Assembly: GCF_029961185.1 (NCBI RefSeq) | Contig: NZ_JASBQQ010000014.1 | Coordinates: 1-41,175, forward strand | DNA: 41,175 bases | Source: Albidovulum aestuarii | GTDB taxonomy: Bacteria; Pseudomonadota; Alphaproteobacteria; Rhodobacterales; Rhodobacteraceae | Reading direction: 5' to 3' | Part shown: piece after piece, positions 14,807-23,867 of the stretch | How the letters are laid out: every line of letters starts with the position of its first letter | Position numbering within the stretch: position 1 is the first letter of the stretch | The notes under the pieces: model-generated | Told to the model about the DNA's origin: nothing | The model's database searches: none | Seen by the model: the letters and a program-made list of their open reading frames with translations, nothing else | Translations under genes and position numbers: made by a program

Positions 14807-16237
14807 ATGTTCCAGACGGATCTCTATATCGACGGCCAGTGGCGCCCCGGTGCGTCCGGCACCCGTTTTGACGTGATCAACCCGGCGACGGAGGAAGTTC
14901 TGGCGTCCGTCGCCTCGGCCGAGATCGTCGATGCCGGAGCCGCGCTTGATGCCGCCGAAGCCGCAATGAAGGATTGGGCCGCCCAGACCCCGCGCGCGCG
15001 ATCCGAGGTGCTGCGCAAGGCGTGGGAGTTGATGATCGCCCGGCAGGAAGAATTCGCCCGGCTCATCACCTTGGAAAACGGCAAGGCCCGCGCCGACGCG
15101 ATGGGCGAGGCCGCCTATGCCGCCGAATTCTTCCGCTGGTTCGCCGAGGAAGCGGTGCGCGCAGATGGCCTGATCACCCATGCCCCGGCCTCGGGCGCGC
15201 GGATCATTGTCCAGCACAAACCGGCAGGCCTTGCCGTGCTGGTGACCCCCTGGAACTACCCCGCGGCGATGGGCACCCGCAAGATCGCTCCCGCACTGGC
15301 CGCCGGTTGCGCGGTGATCATCAAGCCCGCCTCCGAGACGCCGCTGACCATGCTTGCCCTGATGCCGCTGCTTGAGCAGGCGGGCGTGCCCAAGGGTCTT
15401 GTCAACGTCCTGCCCTCGCGCCAGACCGGCGCGCTCGTCGATCACATGTTGCACGACCCCCGCGTCCGGGTGATCAGCTTCACCGGCTCAACCAACGTCG
15501 GTTGCAAACTTCTGCATTCCGCCGCCGATCAGGTGCTGAAACCGGCGATGGAACTGGGCGGCAATGCGCCCCTTATCGTCTTCGACGATGCCGATCTGGA
15601 CGTGGCGGTCGAAGGCGCGATGCTGGCCAAGATGCGCAATCTGGGCGAAGCCTGCACGGCGGCAAACCGGATCTACGTTCATGCCGATGTGGCCGATGCT
15701 TTTACAAGCAAGTTCACTGCCGCGATGGCGGCATTGAAACTTGGCGATGGCAGCGATCCGTCGGTCGATGTTGGCCCGCTCGTCAATGCCGACACCCGCG
15801 AAAAGGTGGCGGCTTTCGTGGAGGATGCCGTGGCCAAGGGTGCAAAGCTGGAACTGGGCGGCAAGGCGCCGGGCGGCAAGGGGTTTTTCTACCCGCCCAC
15901 GGTCTTGTCGAACGTCCCTGAAACCGCTGATTGCGTGCATGACGAGATCTTCGGCCCCGTCGCCGCGATCCAGAGTTTCACCGATCAGGATGATGTCATC
16001 GCGCGGGCCAATGCGACGGAATACGGGTTGGTGGCCTACGTCTTCACCGAGGATATGAAGCGCGGATTGCAGGTTTGCGAGCGGCTGGACTACGGCATGG
16101 TGGGCCTCAACCGCGGCCTCGTTTCTGACCCGGCAGCCCCCTTCGGCGGCGTCAAGCAATCCGGCCTCGGGCGCGAGGGCGGCCATGAGGGTATGCTGGA
16201 ATTCATGGAAACCCAGTACATATCCGCGAGTTGGTAG
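14807..16237 (+). CDS. NAD(P)-dependent aldehyde dehydrogenase, succinate-semialdehyde dehydrogenase type
   Basis: A 476-residue aldehyde dehydrogenase of normal length. The TPWNYP motif for cofactor and substrate binding is near residues 147-152, the general base is E249 in ELGGN, and the nucleophile is C283 in GEACTAANR. The C terminus has the PFGGVKQSGLGREGG segment of the GabD group. It is probably soluble and converts an aldehyde to the acid. It is the last gene of the plus-strand catabolic series, 16 bases after the E2-like gene and with an AAGGAA ribosome binding site. It may dispose of an aldehyde made by the SDRs or by E1. Confidence 0.92.
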   Translation: MFQTDLYIDGQWRPGASGTRFDVINPATEEVLASVASAEIVDAGAALDAAEAAMKDWAAQTPRARSEVLRKAWELMIARQEEFARLITLENGKARADAMGEAAYAAEFFRWFAEEAVRADGLITHAPASGARIIVQHKPAGLAVLVTPWNYPAAMGTRKIAPALAAGCAVIIKPASETPLTMLALMPLLEQAGVPKGLVNVLPSRQTGALVDHMLHDPRVRVISFTGSTNVGCKLLHSAADQVLKPAMELGGNAPLIVFDDADLDVAVEGAMLAKMRNLGEACTAANRIYVHADVADAFTSKFTAAMAALKLGDGSDPSVDVGPLVNADTREKVAAFVEDAVAKGAKLELGGKAPGGKGFFYPPTVLSNVPETADCVHDEIFGPVAAIQSFTDQDDVIARANATEYGLVAYVFTEDMKRGLQVCERLDYGMVGLNRGLVSDPAAPFGGVKQSGLGREGGHEGMLEFMETQYISASW

Positions 16238-16663
16238 ACGGCTTCTGTGCGACCCTGCCATTCACAAGTCAGAAATGCTGCGACAGGGAACCAACGGCAG
16301 CTTTGGGGAAGCTGCGCTGCGGCGTCGAACCCTGTCGCCAATGTCGCCTTTGGGCCGTCCTTAACGGTGATGCTGCGAAACTTAAGTGAAAATGCTGCGC
16401 CCGATCCAATGGCGGCAGAGAGCCCGAATTGCCCGTTGCTGCACTCGGTCGGAATGAACGCGATGCGCACAAAGCTGACAGTGCCCATAATCGGCGGGGA
16501 ACTAGTTTTGGCTCAGGGCGGCAGCACTGCGCCTGAGCAGTACATCAGCGTTATCGGCGCGGCGCGTACTATTTCTCGACAGCATCTTGCCTTGTCTGCA
16601 TATTTGCGCCTCAAACGTATAGCAAGGGGCCGTTGCGTGACGCCAAATGACTAAGCAAGAACC
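16238..16663. other. Gene-free stretch containing repeat copy B
   Basis: This 426-base gap separates the catabolic locus from the MFS gene. Bases 16271-16360 are the second copy of the diverged 90-base repeat described at 31-120. A 135-codon open frame spans most of the gap, but it has no ribosome binding site and no recognisable features, so it is not called. No promoter could be assigned with confidence. Confidence 0.6.
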
Positions 16664-18028
16664 ATGCGAGGCGTGACGGTTGCAGCGTTGCTGCTCGCCT
16701 CGGCGCAGGCGCCGCTCGGGTCCACGCTCATCGCTGTGGCATTGCCGTCAATCGGTGATGGGATCGAAACGGATCTCGTCCTGGTTACAAGCTTGCTGGT
16801 CACTGGTTATCTGGTCGTCAACGTCGTCTGCCAAGGCCCTGCTGGCAAGATCAGTGATCTTGTCGGACACGCCCGGATCCTTTGGGCCGGGATTTCGCTT
16901 TATGTGATCGGCGCGGCGTGCGGTCTCGTTGCTCAGGACGTTGGTCTGCTTTTGATGTCGCGCATCACCATGGCGCTGGCGGGCGCGCTCGTGGTCCCTG
17001 CCACGCTCGCGCTGCTTCGCCTGCATGTTCCCGCAGAGTGTCGTGGCCGGGTGTTCGGTCTGTTTGGCGCGACGATGGGTCTTGCCGCAGCCGGCGGGCC
17101 CGCGCTGGGCGGCGAAATCGTTAACTTGCTTGGCTGGCGGGCGATATTTCTAGCCAATCTGCCATTCCTTGCCCTAGCTGCGATCCTGCTTAGAACCTTC
17201 CCCATACCTCAGCCTGTAACTTTCCGCCGCCATACCGCCGCCCAACTAGCCCGGTCGATCGACTTTGCTGGCGTTGGCCTTCTCGCACTCGCCCTGTCGC
17301 TTCTGATCCTTTCCAGCAAATCAGAGGGCTTCACTCTTGCAATCACGCTGATCGCGACCCTTGCCGCCGGAATCACCTTCATTGCCTGGGAGGCGAAAAC
17401 CATCATTCCTGTATTCGATCCCCGGCTTTTCGCTCTCCCCGCCTTTGCGGCCGGAACAACCATTATCGCCCTTCAGAACTTTGCCATGTACGGGCTGTTA
17501 TTCGAACTGCCTCAGTTCTTTTCCTTGTTTCGGCACGCTGCGCCGCGCGAGGTGGGATACATGCTCTTCGTCATGATGATCGGAATGGTCATTGCGGCTC
17601 CGATAGGCGGGCAGCTGACCGACCGGATCGGATCAAGGTTCGCGGCGCTTCTGGGCTTCATTCCGCTTTTCGTCGGTGTCCTGATGCTGTGGCGCCTTGC
17701 TTCGTTCACAGCCCCAGGAGATGCAGTCCATGCGCTTTTGTTGTTCGGAGTTGGCATGGGTCTGTCCAGTGCTCCGGCCCAATCCGCCGCAATGTCTGCG
17801 GTCAATCCTGAACGGGCTGGCATGGCCGCCGGCGCAAGTTCGACCATGCGCTACCTCGGCGGGATTGTCAGCATCCTTGTCCTCGGCGCCGTCCTTGGGA
17901 GCGACAGCACGGTCAGCTTCCTTCGCCATGACATCATGATCAGGTTGTTCACCGCCGCCGTACTGCTTTCGGTTCTCGCGGCTTTCAGATTGCCGGGAAA
18001 GCCCTCCGCCGCGGCCATTTCACGGTGA
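16664..18028 (+). CDS. Major facilitator superfamily exporter, DHA2 (14-TM drug/H+ antiporter) type
   Basis: A 454-residue, strongly hydrophobic inner-membrane protein with about 14 predicted segments. It has ALPSIGDGI near residues 26-34, GKISDLVGHARIL as motif A between segments 2 and 3, an R-x-G motif region (ECRGRVFGLFGATMG), and the GPALGGEIV motif C of antiporters at about 145-153. These place it with QacA/EmrB-like exporters. The ribosome binding site is weak. The next gene downstream, 130 bases on, is a PEP-synthase-like phosphotransferase subunit. The two may serve resistance to or export of the same compound, but this is inferred from adjacency only. Confidence 0.85.
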   Translation: MRGVTVAALLLASAQAPLGSTLIAVALPSIGDGIETDLVLVTSLLVTGYLVVNVVCQGPAGKISDLVGHARILWAGISLYVIGAACGLVAQDVGLLLMSRITMALAGALVVPATLALLRLHVPAECRGRVFGLFGATMGLAAAGGPALGGEIVNLLGWRAIFLANLPFLALAAILLRTFPIPQPVTFRRHTAAQLARSIDFAGVGLLALALSLLILSSKSEGFTLAITLIATLAAGITFIAWEAKTIIPVFDPRLFALPAFAAGTTIIALQNFAMYGLLFELPQFFSLFRHAAPREVGYMLFVMMIGMVIAAPIGGQLTDRIGSRFAALLGFIPLFVGVLMLWRLASFTAPGDAVHALLLFGVGMGLSSAPAQSAAMSAVNPERAGMAAGASSTMRYLGGIVSILVLGAVLGSDSTVSFLRHDIMIRLFTAAVLLSVLAAFRLPGKPSAAAISR

Positions 18029-18158
18029 CATTTCAATGCCACCAATCATGACCTGCATGGTGCCAAAAGCGATTTTGCGAGAATTGGGACATCTGGTAAC
18101 GTAGCGCTGATCCGATATGGGAGTGGGTGACTCCCGTCGGATCACGGGGGACAACATC

Positions 18159-19805
18159 ATGGCTATTGACGGCAACCTTGCCACGGCAGCATTCGAAGCG
18201 CCGGGTCCGGGCTCATGGGCGATCGACACCGTCCATGTGCCGCGCCCGTTCTCGCGGTTCCAGGCCGAGGTCCATCCGCCGAACCTCGCGGAAGGATTCC
18301 GCGACTGCGCGCGGCGCTACGGGTTACTGATCGATACACTGAGCTACCAATTTGTGAATGGCTTCGCCTATTCGGCGCCGGTGCCGGCACCGGCAGAAGA
18401 GATACCCGCCCGGTTCGAAGCTGCGTCGAAGGTCTTCCGGGACAAACTCTGGCGCGAAGATCTGGCGCTCTGGGATCACGAGGTGAAACCTGCTGCGATC
18501 AGGGCGCATAAAGACCTTCTGGCAATAGACCCCGAGATACTGTCCGGGGATGCGTTCGTCGCCTATCTCGACCGGTGCCGGGAGCACCTTAAGCGGATGG
18601 TCCGGCAGCACCACAGTTTCAATGCGGCGGCGATGATCCCGGTCGGCGACTTCATGGCGCATGTCGGCGCCTGGACCGGCCTGCCACTGGGCGAGTTCCT
18701 GGCGCTCACGCGCGGCTCCGCGCCGGAATCTGCGGGCTCGTTTCCAGAGCTCGACCGCCTCGTTGCGGCCATACGCCACCATCCCGAAGCGGGCAGGCTG
18801 CTTGCCTCGAAAACGCCGGACGCAGAGATCCTCGCGCAGCTCTGCCGCTTGCCGGGGGAAGTCGGCGAGGCCGCCTGCGCGTATCTCGGCATTGTCGCGC
18901 ACCGGCTGCTCGACAGCCTCGATACAGGTGAACCATCGGCGATCGAAGTGCCAGAGGTGCTCGTTGCCGGTATTCGTCTCGGGGTCGAGCATGGTGCTCC
19001 GGCGGCCAAAACCGCGACCGAGGACGAAGTAGCCCGACTTCGCGACAAGGTTCCAACAGAGAACCGGGAGCTGTTCGACGAGTTGCTCGGAGAAGTTCGC
19101 GTGATGTCGAGGCTGCGCGACGAACGCGGCCTATATAGCGACGTATGGGCGGCAGGCATCATGCGCAGGGCGCTTCTCGTGGCCGGCGCAAGACTGGCCG
19201 CCGAGGGGAGGATCGCCGAACCAGCCCATCTTGTGGAGGCCGGTTACGAGGAGATTCGTTCTCTGGTTCGTGGAGAGGGTGGACCAAGCGCTGCCGAACT
19301 GGCCGATCGCTCCACCTACCGCAAGACGCATCGGACCGATCAGGCGCCGGCCGTGCTCGGCGACCCACCCTCGCCGCCGCCGCCGCTCGATGGCCTTCCG
19401 CCGGACGTCGTTCGACTGATGCAGGCGATGGGATCGGCGATCGCAGCACTCGGCGGCGGCCCGGCACCCGAGAGCGACGCCACGGTCATTCGCGGCACCG
19501 GCGCCAGTCCCGGCAGCTTTACCGGCACCGCCCGCGTCATCGATGGGCCAGTCGATTTTGGCCGGTTGCGGCGAGGTGACGTGCTGGTGACCGCTACGAC
19601 CACCGAGTCCTTCAACATCGTGCTCCCGCTTCTCGGAGCTATTGTCACGAATGCGGGAGGATTGCTGTCACATGCCGCAATCGTTGGCCGCGAATACGGC
19701 ATCCCGAGTGTGGTCGGCACCCGCGACGCGACTTCGCGGATTCCGGACGGCGCGCAGATCACGGTCGATGGCACGACCGGAGAAGTGCGGGTCAGTTCTT
19801 CGTGA
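18159..19805 (+). CDS. PEP-utilising-enzyme mobile (His) domain protein; first half of a split dikinase
   Basis: A 548-residue protein. Residues 1 to about 425 are a helical domain without a familiar motif, and a proline-rich linker (GDPPSPPPPLDG) follows. The last 100 residues form the swivelling phosphohistidine domain of PEP synthase and rifampin phosphotransferase: GTGASPGSFTGTARV, then TNAGGLLSHAAIVGREYGIP with H505 as the phosphorylated histidine. The C-terminal PEP/pyruvate barrel of PEP synthase is absent. Architecture and length match the substrate-binding plus His portion of rifampin phosphotransferase, or protein 1 of phenylphosphate synthase. The start at 18159 is favoured over 18117 by an upstream GGGGGA. 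The stop overlaps the next gene by four bases (GTGA). Confidence 0.85.
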   Translation: MAIDGNLATAAFEAPGPGSWAIDTVHVPRPFSRFQAEVHPPNLAEGFRDCARRYGLLIDTLSYQFVNGFAYSAPVPAPAEEIPARFEAASKVFRDKLWREDLALWDHEVKPAAIRAHKDLLAIDPEILSGDAFVAYLDRCREHLKRMVRQHHSFNAAAMIPVGDFMAHVGAWTGLPLGEFLALTRGSAPESAGSFPELDRLVAAIRHHPEAGRLLASKTPDAEILAQLCRLPGEVGEAACAYLGIVAHRLLDSLDTGEPSAIEVPEVLVAGIRLGVEHGAPAAKTATEDEVARLRDKVPTENRELFDELLGEVRVMSRLRDERGLYSDVWAAGIMRRALLVAGARLAAEGRIAEPAHLVEAGYEEIRSLVRGEGGPSAAELADRSTYRKTHRTDQAPAVLGDPPSPPPPLDGLPPDVVRLMQAMGSAIAALGGGPAPESDATVIRGTGASPGSFTGTARVIDGPVDFGRLRRGDVLVTATTTESFNIVLPLLGAIVTNAGGLLSHAAIVGREYGIPSVVGTRDATSRIPDGAQITVDGTTGEVRVSSS

Positions 19806-20617
19806 TCGCGGTTCCATTATCCGCCGCCGCCGATGCGCAGTTGTTTGGCGGCAAGGCAGCGCAGCTTGGCGCGGCGATCCGCGCCGGGCTGCCCGTTCCC
19901 GGCGGTTTCGGCCTCCACTACGATCTGGTCGAATCGATCGTCCGGAAAGAGGATGGAGCGTGTGCGGAAGTTGACAGGATCTGCAACGCGTTGCCCAATG
20001 CTCTCGCGGTCCGGTCCTCGGCGATTGGCGAAGACTCGGCCGCTGCCAGCTTTGCCGGGCAACATGCGACCCTGCTCAATGTCAAAGGTTATGACGCGAC
20101 CATCGCGGCGGTCGAGGCGGTCTGGCAATCGGCGCGCACCGAGTCGGCAATGGCCTACCGCGCGCGCGTAGGCGCGGACATGGCGGTGCGCGTCGGCGTG
20201 GTGATCCAGCAACTGGTCGATGCGGATGTTGCCGGGGTACTCTTCACCCGCAATCCGGTGACCGGCGCGGATGAGCTTGTTATCGAGGCCGCCTGGGGGC
20301 TTGGCGAAGCGATCGTTCAGGGTCTAGTCATTCCGGATCGCTTCCGGATCGGGCGCGCTGGGGACGTTCTCGAACGGGTTGCGGGCTACAAGGACCTGGC
20401 CGTACGGCGGGATCCAAATGGGGCGACACGTCAGGAGAGGGTTGGACCGGACCTGGCCGAACGGCCTTGTCTGACGACGGCAGATCTCGATGCGTTGGCA
20501 GCCCTCACGGTGAAGTGCGACGAGATTTTCGGACCCGGCCCGCATGATATCGAATGGGCGCTCGCAGGTCAGACGCTGTATCTACTCCAGTTGCGGCCGA
20601 TAACAAACCCTCTATGA
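19802..20617 (+). CDS. ATP-grasp (PPDK/PEP-synthase N-terminal) domain protein; second half of a split dikinase
   Basis: A 271-residue protein made only of the ATP-binding domain of PEP synthase/rifampin phosphotransferase. It has GGKAAQLGAAIRAGLPVPGG near residues 17-36, LAVRSSAIGEDS in the nucleotide-binding region, GVLFTRNPVTGADE, and the metal-binding IEAAWGLGEAIVQG segment, and it ends with LLQLRPIT. It should split ATP and phosphorylate the His domain of the upstream protein, which then phosphorylates the substrate. The GTG start overlaps the upstream stop, so equal amounts of both chains are expected. The gene order is reversed relative to the domain order of the fused enzymes. Confidence 0.88.
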   Translation: MIAVPLSAAADAQLFGGKAAQLGAAIRAGLPVPGGFGLHYDLVESIVRKEDGACAEVDRICNALPNALAVRSSAIGEDSAAASFAGQHATLLNVKGYDATIAAVEAVWQSARTESAMAYRARVGADMAVRVGVVIQQLVDADVAGVLFTRNPVTGADELVIEAAWGLGEAIVQGLVIPDRFRIGRAGDVLERVAGYKDLAVRRDPNGATRQERVGPDLAERPCLTTADLDALAALTVKCDEIFGPGPHDIEWALAGQTLYLLQLRPITNPL

Positions 20618-21239
20618 ACCTGATCGAGAGGAAGGCTTGAGCGATTACACCGAGTTGGTGCCTGGTGTCGCAGCGTTTATTCTGACAACGATTGGAACGA
20701 CCGCCCCGGTAAGGACCGGCCAACTAATTCTCGCTGCAACGACGACACGCTCACCAACGGCCTTCTGATAACCCTGTTGCGAAGTAACAGAACCCGTCAT
20801 TTGCCGAAACGGCCCCAATGACCATCTTGTCCGCATATTGTGAGTTCGGTCACCTCCAAATTTCGCATGCGCAGCGAACGGCAGGTATGCGGGCTGCGCC
20901 CGCAGAATCGTGACGGTATGACGAAGGTCGGCAAAGGGCCGAAAGCGACTCCGCAAAATTGGGCATTCCGGCACAGCCCGGTTCGATGGGCTCGGCCCTT
21001 ACCTCGGTGGTGGCGCGTGCGACCTGGGCACCGATGCGGACGCGGGCTTCCGATCCAGAACGTTCAGGCTCCTAGTCCCTAAGTACGGCCAGGCAGCATC
21101 CGATTCCTTATTAGTGGAAAGTTCCGCGAAACGGCACAAACGACGCTGAAGTCCACGATAGAGCGACGGCTGACCCCGCTTTGGGATGAACTCGGCGATT
21201 GCCAATAGTTTTCACACAACCTCGGCCCATGCCAGACCA
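20618..21239. other. 622-base gene-poor stretch at the edge of the integrase module
   Basis: No gene is called here. A short frame beginning TTG at 20639 encodes about 42 residues, but the ribosome binding site would be only one base from the start codon. At about 20875-20897 the motif gcgaacggcaggt recalls the core of the 90-base repeat at 31-120 and 16271-16360. The stretch marks the border between the PEP-enzyme genes and the recombinase genes, so an attachment site could lie here, but none was identified. Confidence 0.5.
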
Positions 21240-22265
21240 TCAAGCCACACCCAGTGCTCGAAGCAGTTCCTTCTGTCGTTCCCGAGGTACCGGCATATAT
21301 GCCGACACCATTGTTGCCAAATGCTCGTGGCCCAGGTTCTGAGACCAAGCCTTGCGTTCTTCCAGCGTCTTACAGACTTTGTCACCGTATAGTGCCAGCA
21401 TCGTACGAAAGCTATGCGGCCCATACTCCCGCAAGCCCTCCTCCCGAAATGCCGATTTGATCGCCTCTCGCACGCGCTGTGCGTTGCTGTAGGGGTCGCG
21501 AGCCAGTCCCTGAGCGACAAATCCCTCTTTTCCCGGTGCGACGTCCTGTTTTGGAAAGAGGGCGTCGGCCGGGCCGTAGAGACGATCCCTGAGATATTTC
21601 ACCCATACACCGAAGAAAGCCCTGTACATCGGATCGACCGGGAAGAACCAAGTTTCGATGGTCTTACTGTTCTTCGTCCGAACCTCGCGACCGTCCTGAA
21701 AAATCATGTCTTGCACCAGATCAACATGCTTCAAGCGTAGCGTCGCGAGCGCAGAGTCCCGCGCGCCGGTCAACATCAACAGCGCGAATATTGCTTTGTC
21801 GCGCCGCTCCACCTCGCTGCCCTCGGGCATATTTCGAAAGGCGTGGTCGCATTGTTCCATGGACGGATAGATCTTCGGGCGCTCCGCATGGGCCGCTCGG
21901 GCGTCTTTGGTCTTGTTGTTGAAATACTCGACGTCGGCATAACTAACCCGCGACTTGTAGCCCTTTTGGGACGCGAGCCAGTGAAAAAAGCCCTTGGTGT
22001 TGCGCAGCATCGCGTCGCGCGTTGCAAGTGACAGAGGCTGTCCGGTTTGTACATTGCGGCGCTTTTCAAGGTGACGCTTAAAGCGTTCGCACCAGTCTCG
22101 ATGGAAAGCCTTGAAGGACTTGTAACCGGTTGCAGCATCGAATTCAGCGAGGGCCGCGTCCACCTTGTCTATGCTCTTTTCGTCACGGCCCATGGCGTTC
22201 GCCAAGTAGCGACGGTATTCGCGCTTCATGCGCTCGTTCTCTTCGTTGAATTTCCGGGCGGTCAT
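21240..22265 (-). CDS. Tyrosine recombinase/phage-type integrase
   Basis: A 341-residue site-specific recombinase. The catalytic residues are visible: R in LTGARDSALATL, a lysine in the TKNSKT hairpin, H-x-x-R in GPHSFR, the second histidine in LGHEHLATM, and the nucleophilic tyrosine in SAYMPV close to the C terminus. The N-terminal part is a helical core-binding domain. The open frame runs upstream to 22583, but the ATG at 22265 is preferred because GGAGG lies 8 bases before it and the extra residues overlap the next gene. It is read in the same direction as two small HTH genes, which look like its excisionase/regulator partners. Confidence 0.88.
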   Translation of the reverse strand: MTARKFNEENERMKREYRRYLANAMGRDEKSIDKVDAALAEFDAATGYKSFKAFHRDWCERFKRHLEKRRNVQTGQPLSLATRDAMLRNTKGFFHWLASQKGYKSRVSYADVEYFNNKTKDARAAHAERPKIYPSMEQCDHAFRNMPEGSEVERRDKAIFALLMLTGARDSALATLRLKHVDLVQDMIFQDGREVRTKNSKTIETWFFPVDPMYRAFFGVWVKYLRDRLYGPADALFPKQDVAPGKEGFVAQGLARDPYSNAQRVREAIKSAFREEGLREYGPHSFRTMLALYGDKVCKTLEERKAWSQNLGHEHLATMVSAYMPVPRERQKELLRALGVA

Positions 22266-22311
22266 GCTCTGCCTCCGTAGTTCTGTTTTCAGTATCGTTT
22301 GAGGGGTTCCA

Positions 22312-22740
22312 TTAGTCGCTCCCATCGAAGCCGCCGCCGATCTCACAGAATGCGCGCCAAGTGGGCAGATCGCGGACACTGACGATACGGCTAAGGGTGC
22401 CTTCGCAGCATTCGCAGATGGCCACCAAGCGGCCATGAGATGGGCCGAGGGGGAGATAATCTGCGATGCCCAGCGCGGGCGGGTGGCATTCCTTGCAGCG
22501 AAAGCAGAAGAACTTGCCAATCGGCGTCGGGCGTTTGCGCCGATTCGCCTCGACATCCAAAAAGGCGCGCACATCGCGGCCAAGGATGAGGGTTGGCCGA
22601 CGTGATGTAAGCGCGGGAAGCCCCCGGCGTAGCCAATTGCGCACGGTGGGCTCCGTTGCTCCGGTCACGTCTGACAGCTCTTCGACTGTATAACTCCGGT
22701 GGAGCTTGACCCGTCTGGAGCTGATCCGGCGACGACGCAT
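22312..22740 (-). CDS. Small helix-turn-helix protein with a cysteine-rich (zinc-ribbon-like) C terminus
   Basis: A 142-residue protein. Residues about 16-60 form a MerR/excisionase-like HTH (SYTVEELSDVTGATEPTVRN, then WLRRGLP). The second half carries C-x2-C-x2-C (CFRCKEC) and CECC about 30 residues later, a likely metal-binding site. The ATG overlaps the stop of the upstream small gene (ATGA), so the two are coupled. It lies directly upstream of the 341-residue recombinase and may direct excision or control of the element. The name is by resemblance of the fold only. Confidence 0.65.
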   Translation of the reverse strand: MRRRRISSRRVKLHRSYTVEELSDVTGATEPTVRNWLRRGLPALTSRRPTLILGRDVRAFLDVEANRRKRPTPIGKFFCFRCKECHPPALGIADYLPLGPSHGRLVAICECCEGTLSRIVSVRDLPTWRAFCEIGGGFDGSD

Positions 22741-22952
22741 CAGCCTTGCTCCGAGGAGTGGGGTTCAACGCGATGCGCCTCGGCCCAGGCGTTCAGGTCT
22801 GCGCCACGATAAACGATCTTGCGACCGAGCCGATAGAAGGCCGGGCCGATCTTCTTGTGTCGCCATTGCGCGAGCTTCTCCCGGTCTCCGATAAGATCTA
22901 ACTCGGGATCACCAAGAACGTAATTGCGATTTTGCTCGAAGATGTTTGCCAC
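22740..22952 (-). CDS. Small excisionase/AlpA-like HTH protein
   Basis: A 70-residue protein. It contains EKLAQWRHKKIGPAFYRLGR followed by KIVYRGADLNAWAEAHR, the pattern of AlpA/Xis-like DNA-binding proteins in which a winged helix ends with a strand and a W-containing helix. The 5' neighbourhood at 22953-23039 is gene-free and may hold the promoter of the three-gene recombinase unit. It probably bends DNA or regulates the recombinase. Too short for finer assignment. Confidence 0.7.
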   Translation of the reverse strand: MANIFEQNRNYVLGDPELDLIGDREKLAQWRHKKIGPAFYRLGRKIVYRGADLNAWAEAHRVEPHSSEQG

Positions 22953-23039
22953 GTTCCAATCTCCTTGGTTGGTTCATGGCGCCAGAAAACCCTGTTAGTT
23001 TACGCTTGAAAAAATCCGTCAGCACATGTGCAGAAAGGG

Positions 23040-23867
23040 CTACTCTCCGGCGGGCTTTTTATCGAGATCACGCGCCAATGTGCCCAGGATGCCGTCACCT
23101 AGACCCGGCAATGGTCCTGCCATCATCGCGCGTAACAGCGCATTACTGGCGGGTTTGAGGTCATCGTCAGTTAGCTGAGACACAGCCCACTCTGCGTAAG
23201 TCCGCTCGCTGGGTTTGATCTCAAGTAGCACGAAGACTTCGCGCAGTGCCCTTGTGTATGAGGTAGACGCCTCACCCGTAATACCAGACGTCCCATACGT
23301 AGGATACTGGCCAGTTTGTTCCGCAAACAGACGGGCTAAGCGCAAAGCGATTGCCCTAGCGTAGTGGTCAGGTGCCCGGTGGGGCAAATTCCAGAACTTG
23401 CTGTTCTGATCTTCCAACTCCTGCGCCCGGTCACGTAAAGCTGCTCTGAAGTCGACCAACGCCCACATGGTCGCCGTATAACCGCCAACGTCGCCAACAT
23501 TTCTTCGAACTAAGTTCATGCTACTGTCGGGCTGCAAGCGGCGTGAATTCGATCGCATCTTGTGATTGATGATTGGACTGAGCCGGTCCATCATCTTGCC
23601 TCCGTCTTCGTCATCTTCCGTTGGTAGCAGAAGCGAAATCAAACGAGAGATGTTCTCAATTGCGCCAACTACCGCATCGTACTCCCGCTTAAAATCCGCT
23701 CGTGAATCGTGCTCGTTAGGCCTGGAAATCTCAAAGGGGTTGTCACCAGCAGCAAGAACAGTACGACCCCTTGGACTCTTCTTGCCGTGCGGGGCAAGCA
23801 TCCGGTCCACAATATCATGCAACTGGTCGGTTAGGTCTGGCTTGTCGGTAGGGATGCCTGCACTCAT
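23040..23867 (-). CDS. Unrecognised 275-residue protein in the integrase module
   Basis: I do not recognise this protein. It is acidic to neutral, has no signal peptide or membrane segment, and is mostly helical in appearance. A DEDDEDGG-like acidic loop lies near residue 85 (PTEDDEDGGKMMDRL) and a tyrosine/threonine-rich stretch near 195 (QYPTYGTSGITGEASTSYTR). The DNA here is visibly more AT-rich than the catabolic locus, which points to recent acquisition with the island. It stands between the two recombinase units on the same strand and may be a cargo gene. Confidence 0.6.
   Translation of the reverse strand: MSAGIPTDKPDLTDQLHDIVDRMLAPHGKKSPRGRTVLAAGDNPFEISRPNEHDSRADFKREYDAVVGAIENISRLISLLLPTEDDEDGGKMMDRLSPIINHKMRSNSRRLQPDSSMNLVRRNVGDVGGYTATMWALVDFRAALRDRAQELEDQNSKFWNLPHRAPDHYARAIALRLARLFAEQTGQYPTYGTSGITGEASTSYTRALREVFVLLEIKPSERTYAEWAVSQLTDDDLKPASNALLRAMMAGPLPGLGDGILGTLARDLDKKPAGE

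Noticed and set aside
16247-16654. A 135-codon plus-strand frame between the aldehyde dehydrogenase and MFS genes
   Set aside because: It overlaps the 90-base repeat, has no ribosome binding site and shows no protein-like features.
20639-20767. A 42-codon frame starting TTG just after the ATP-grasp gene
   Set aside because: The GGAAGG ribosome binding site is only one base from the start, and the peptide resembles nothing known.
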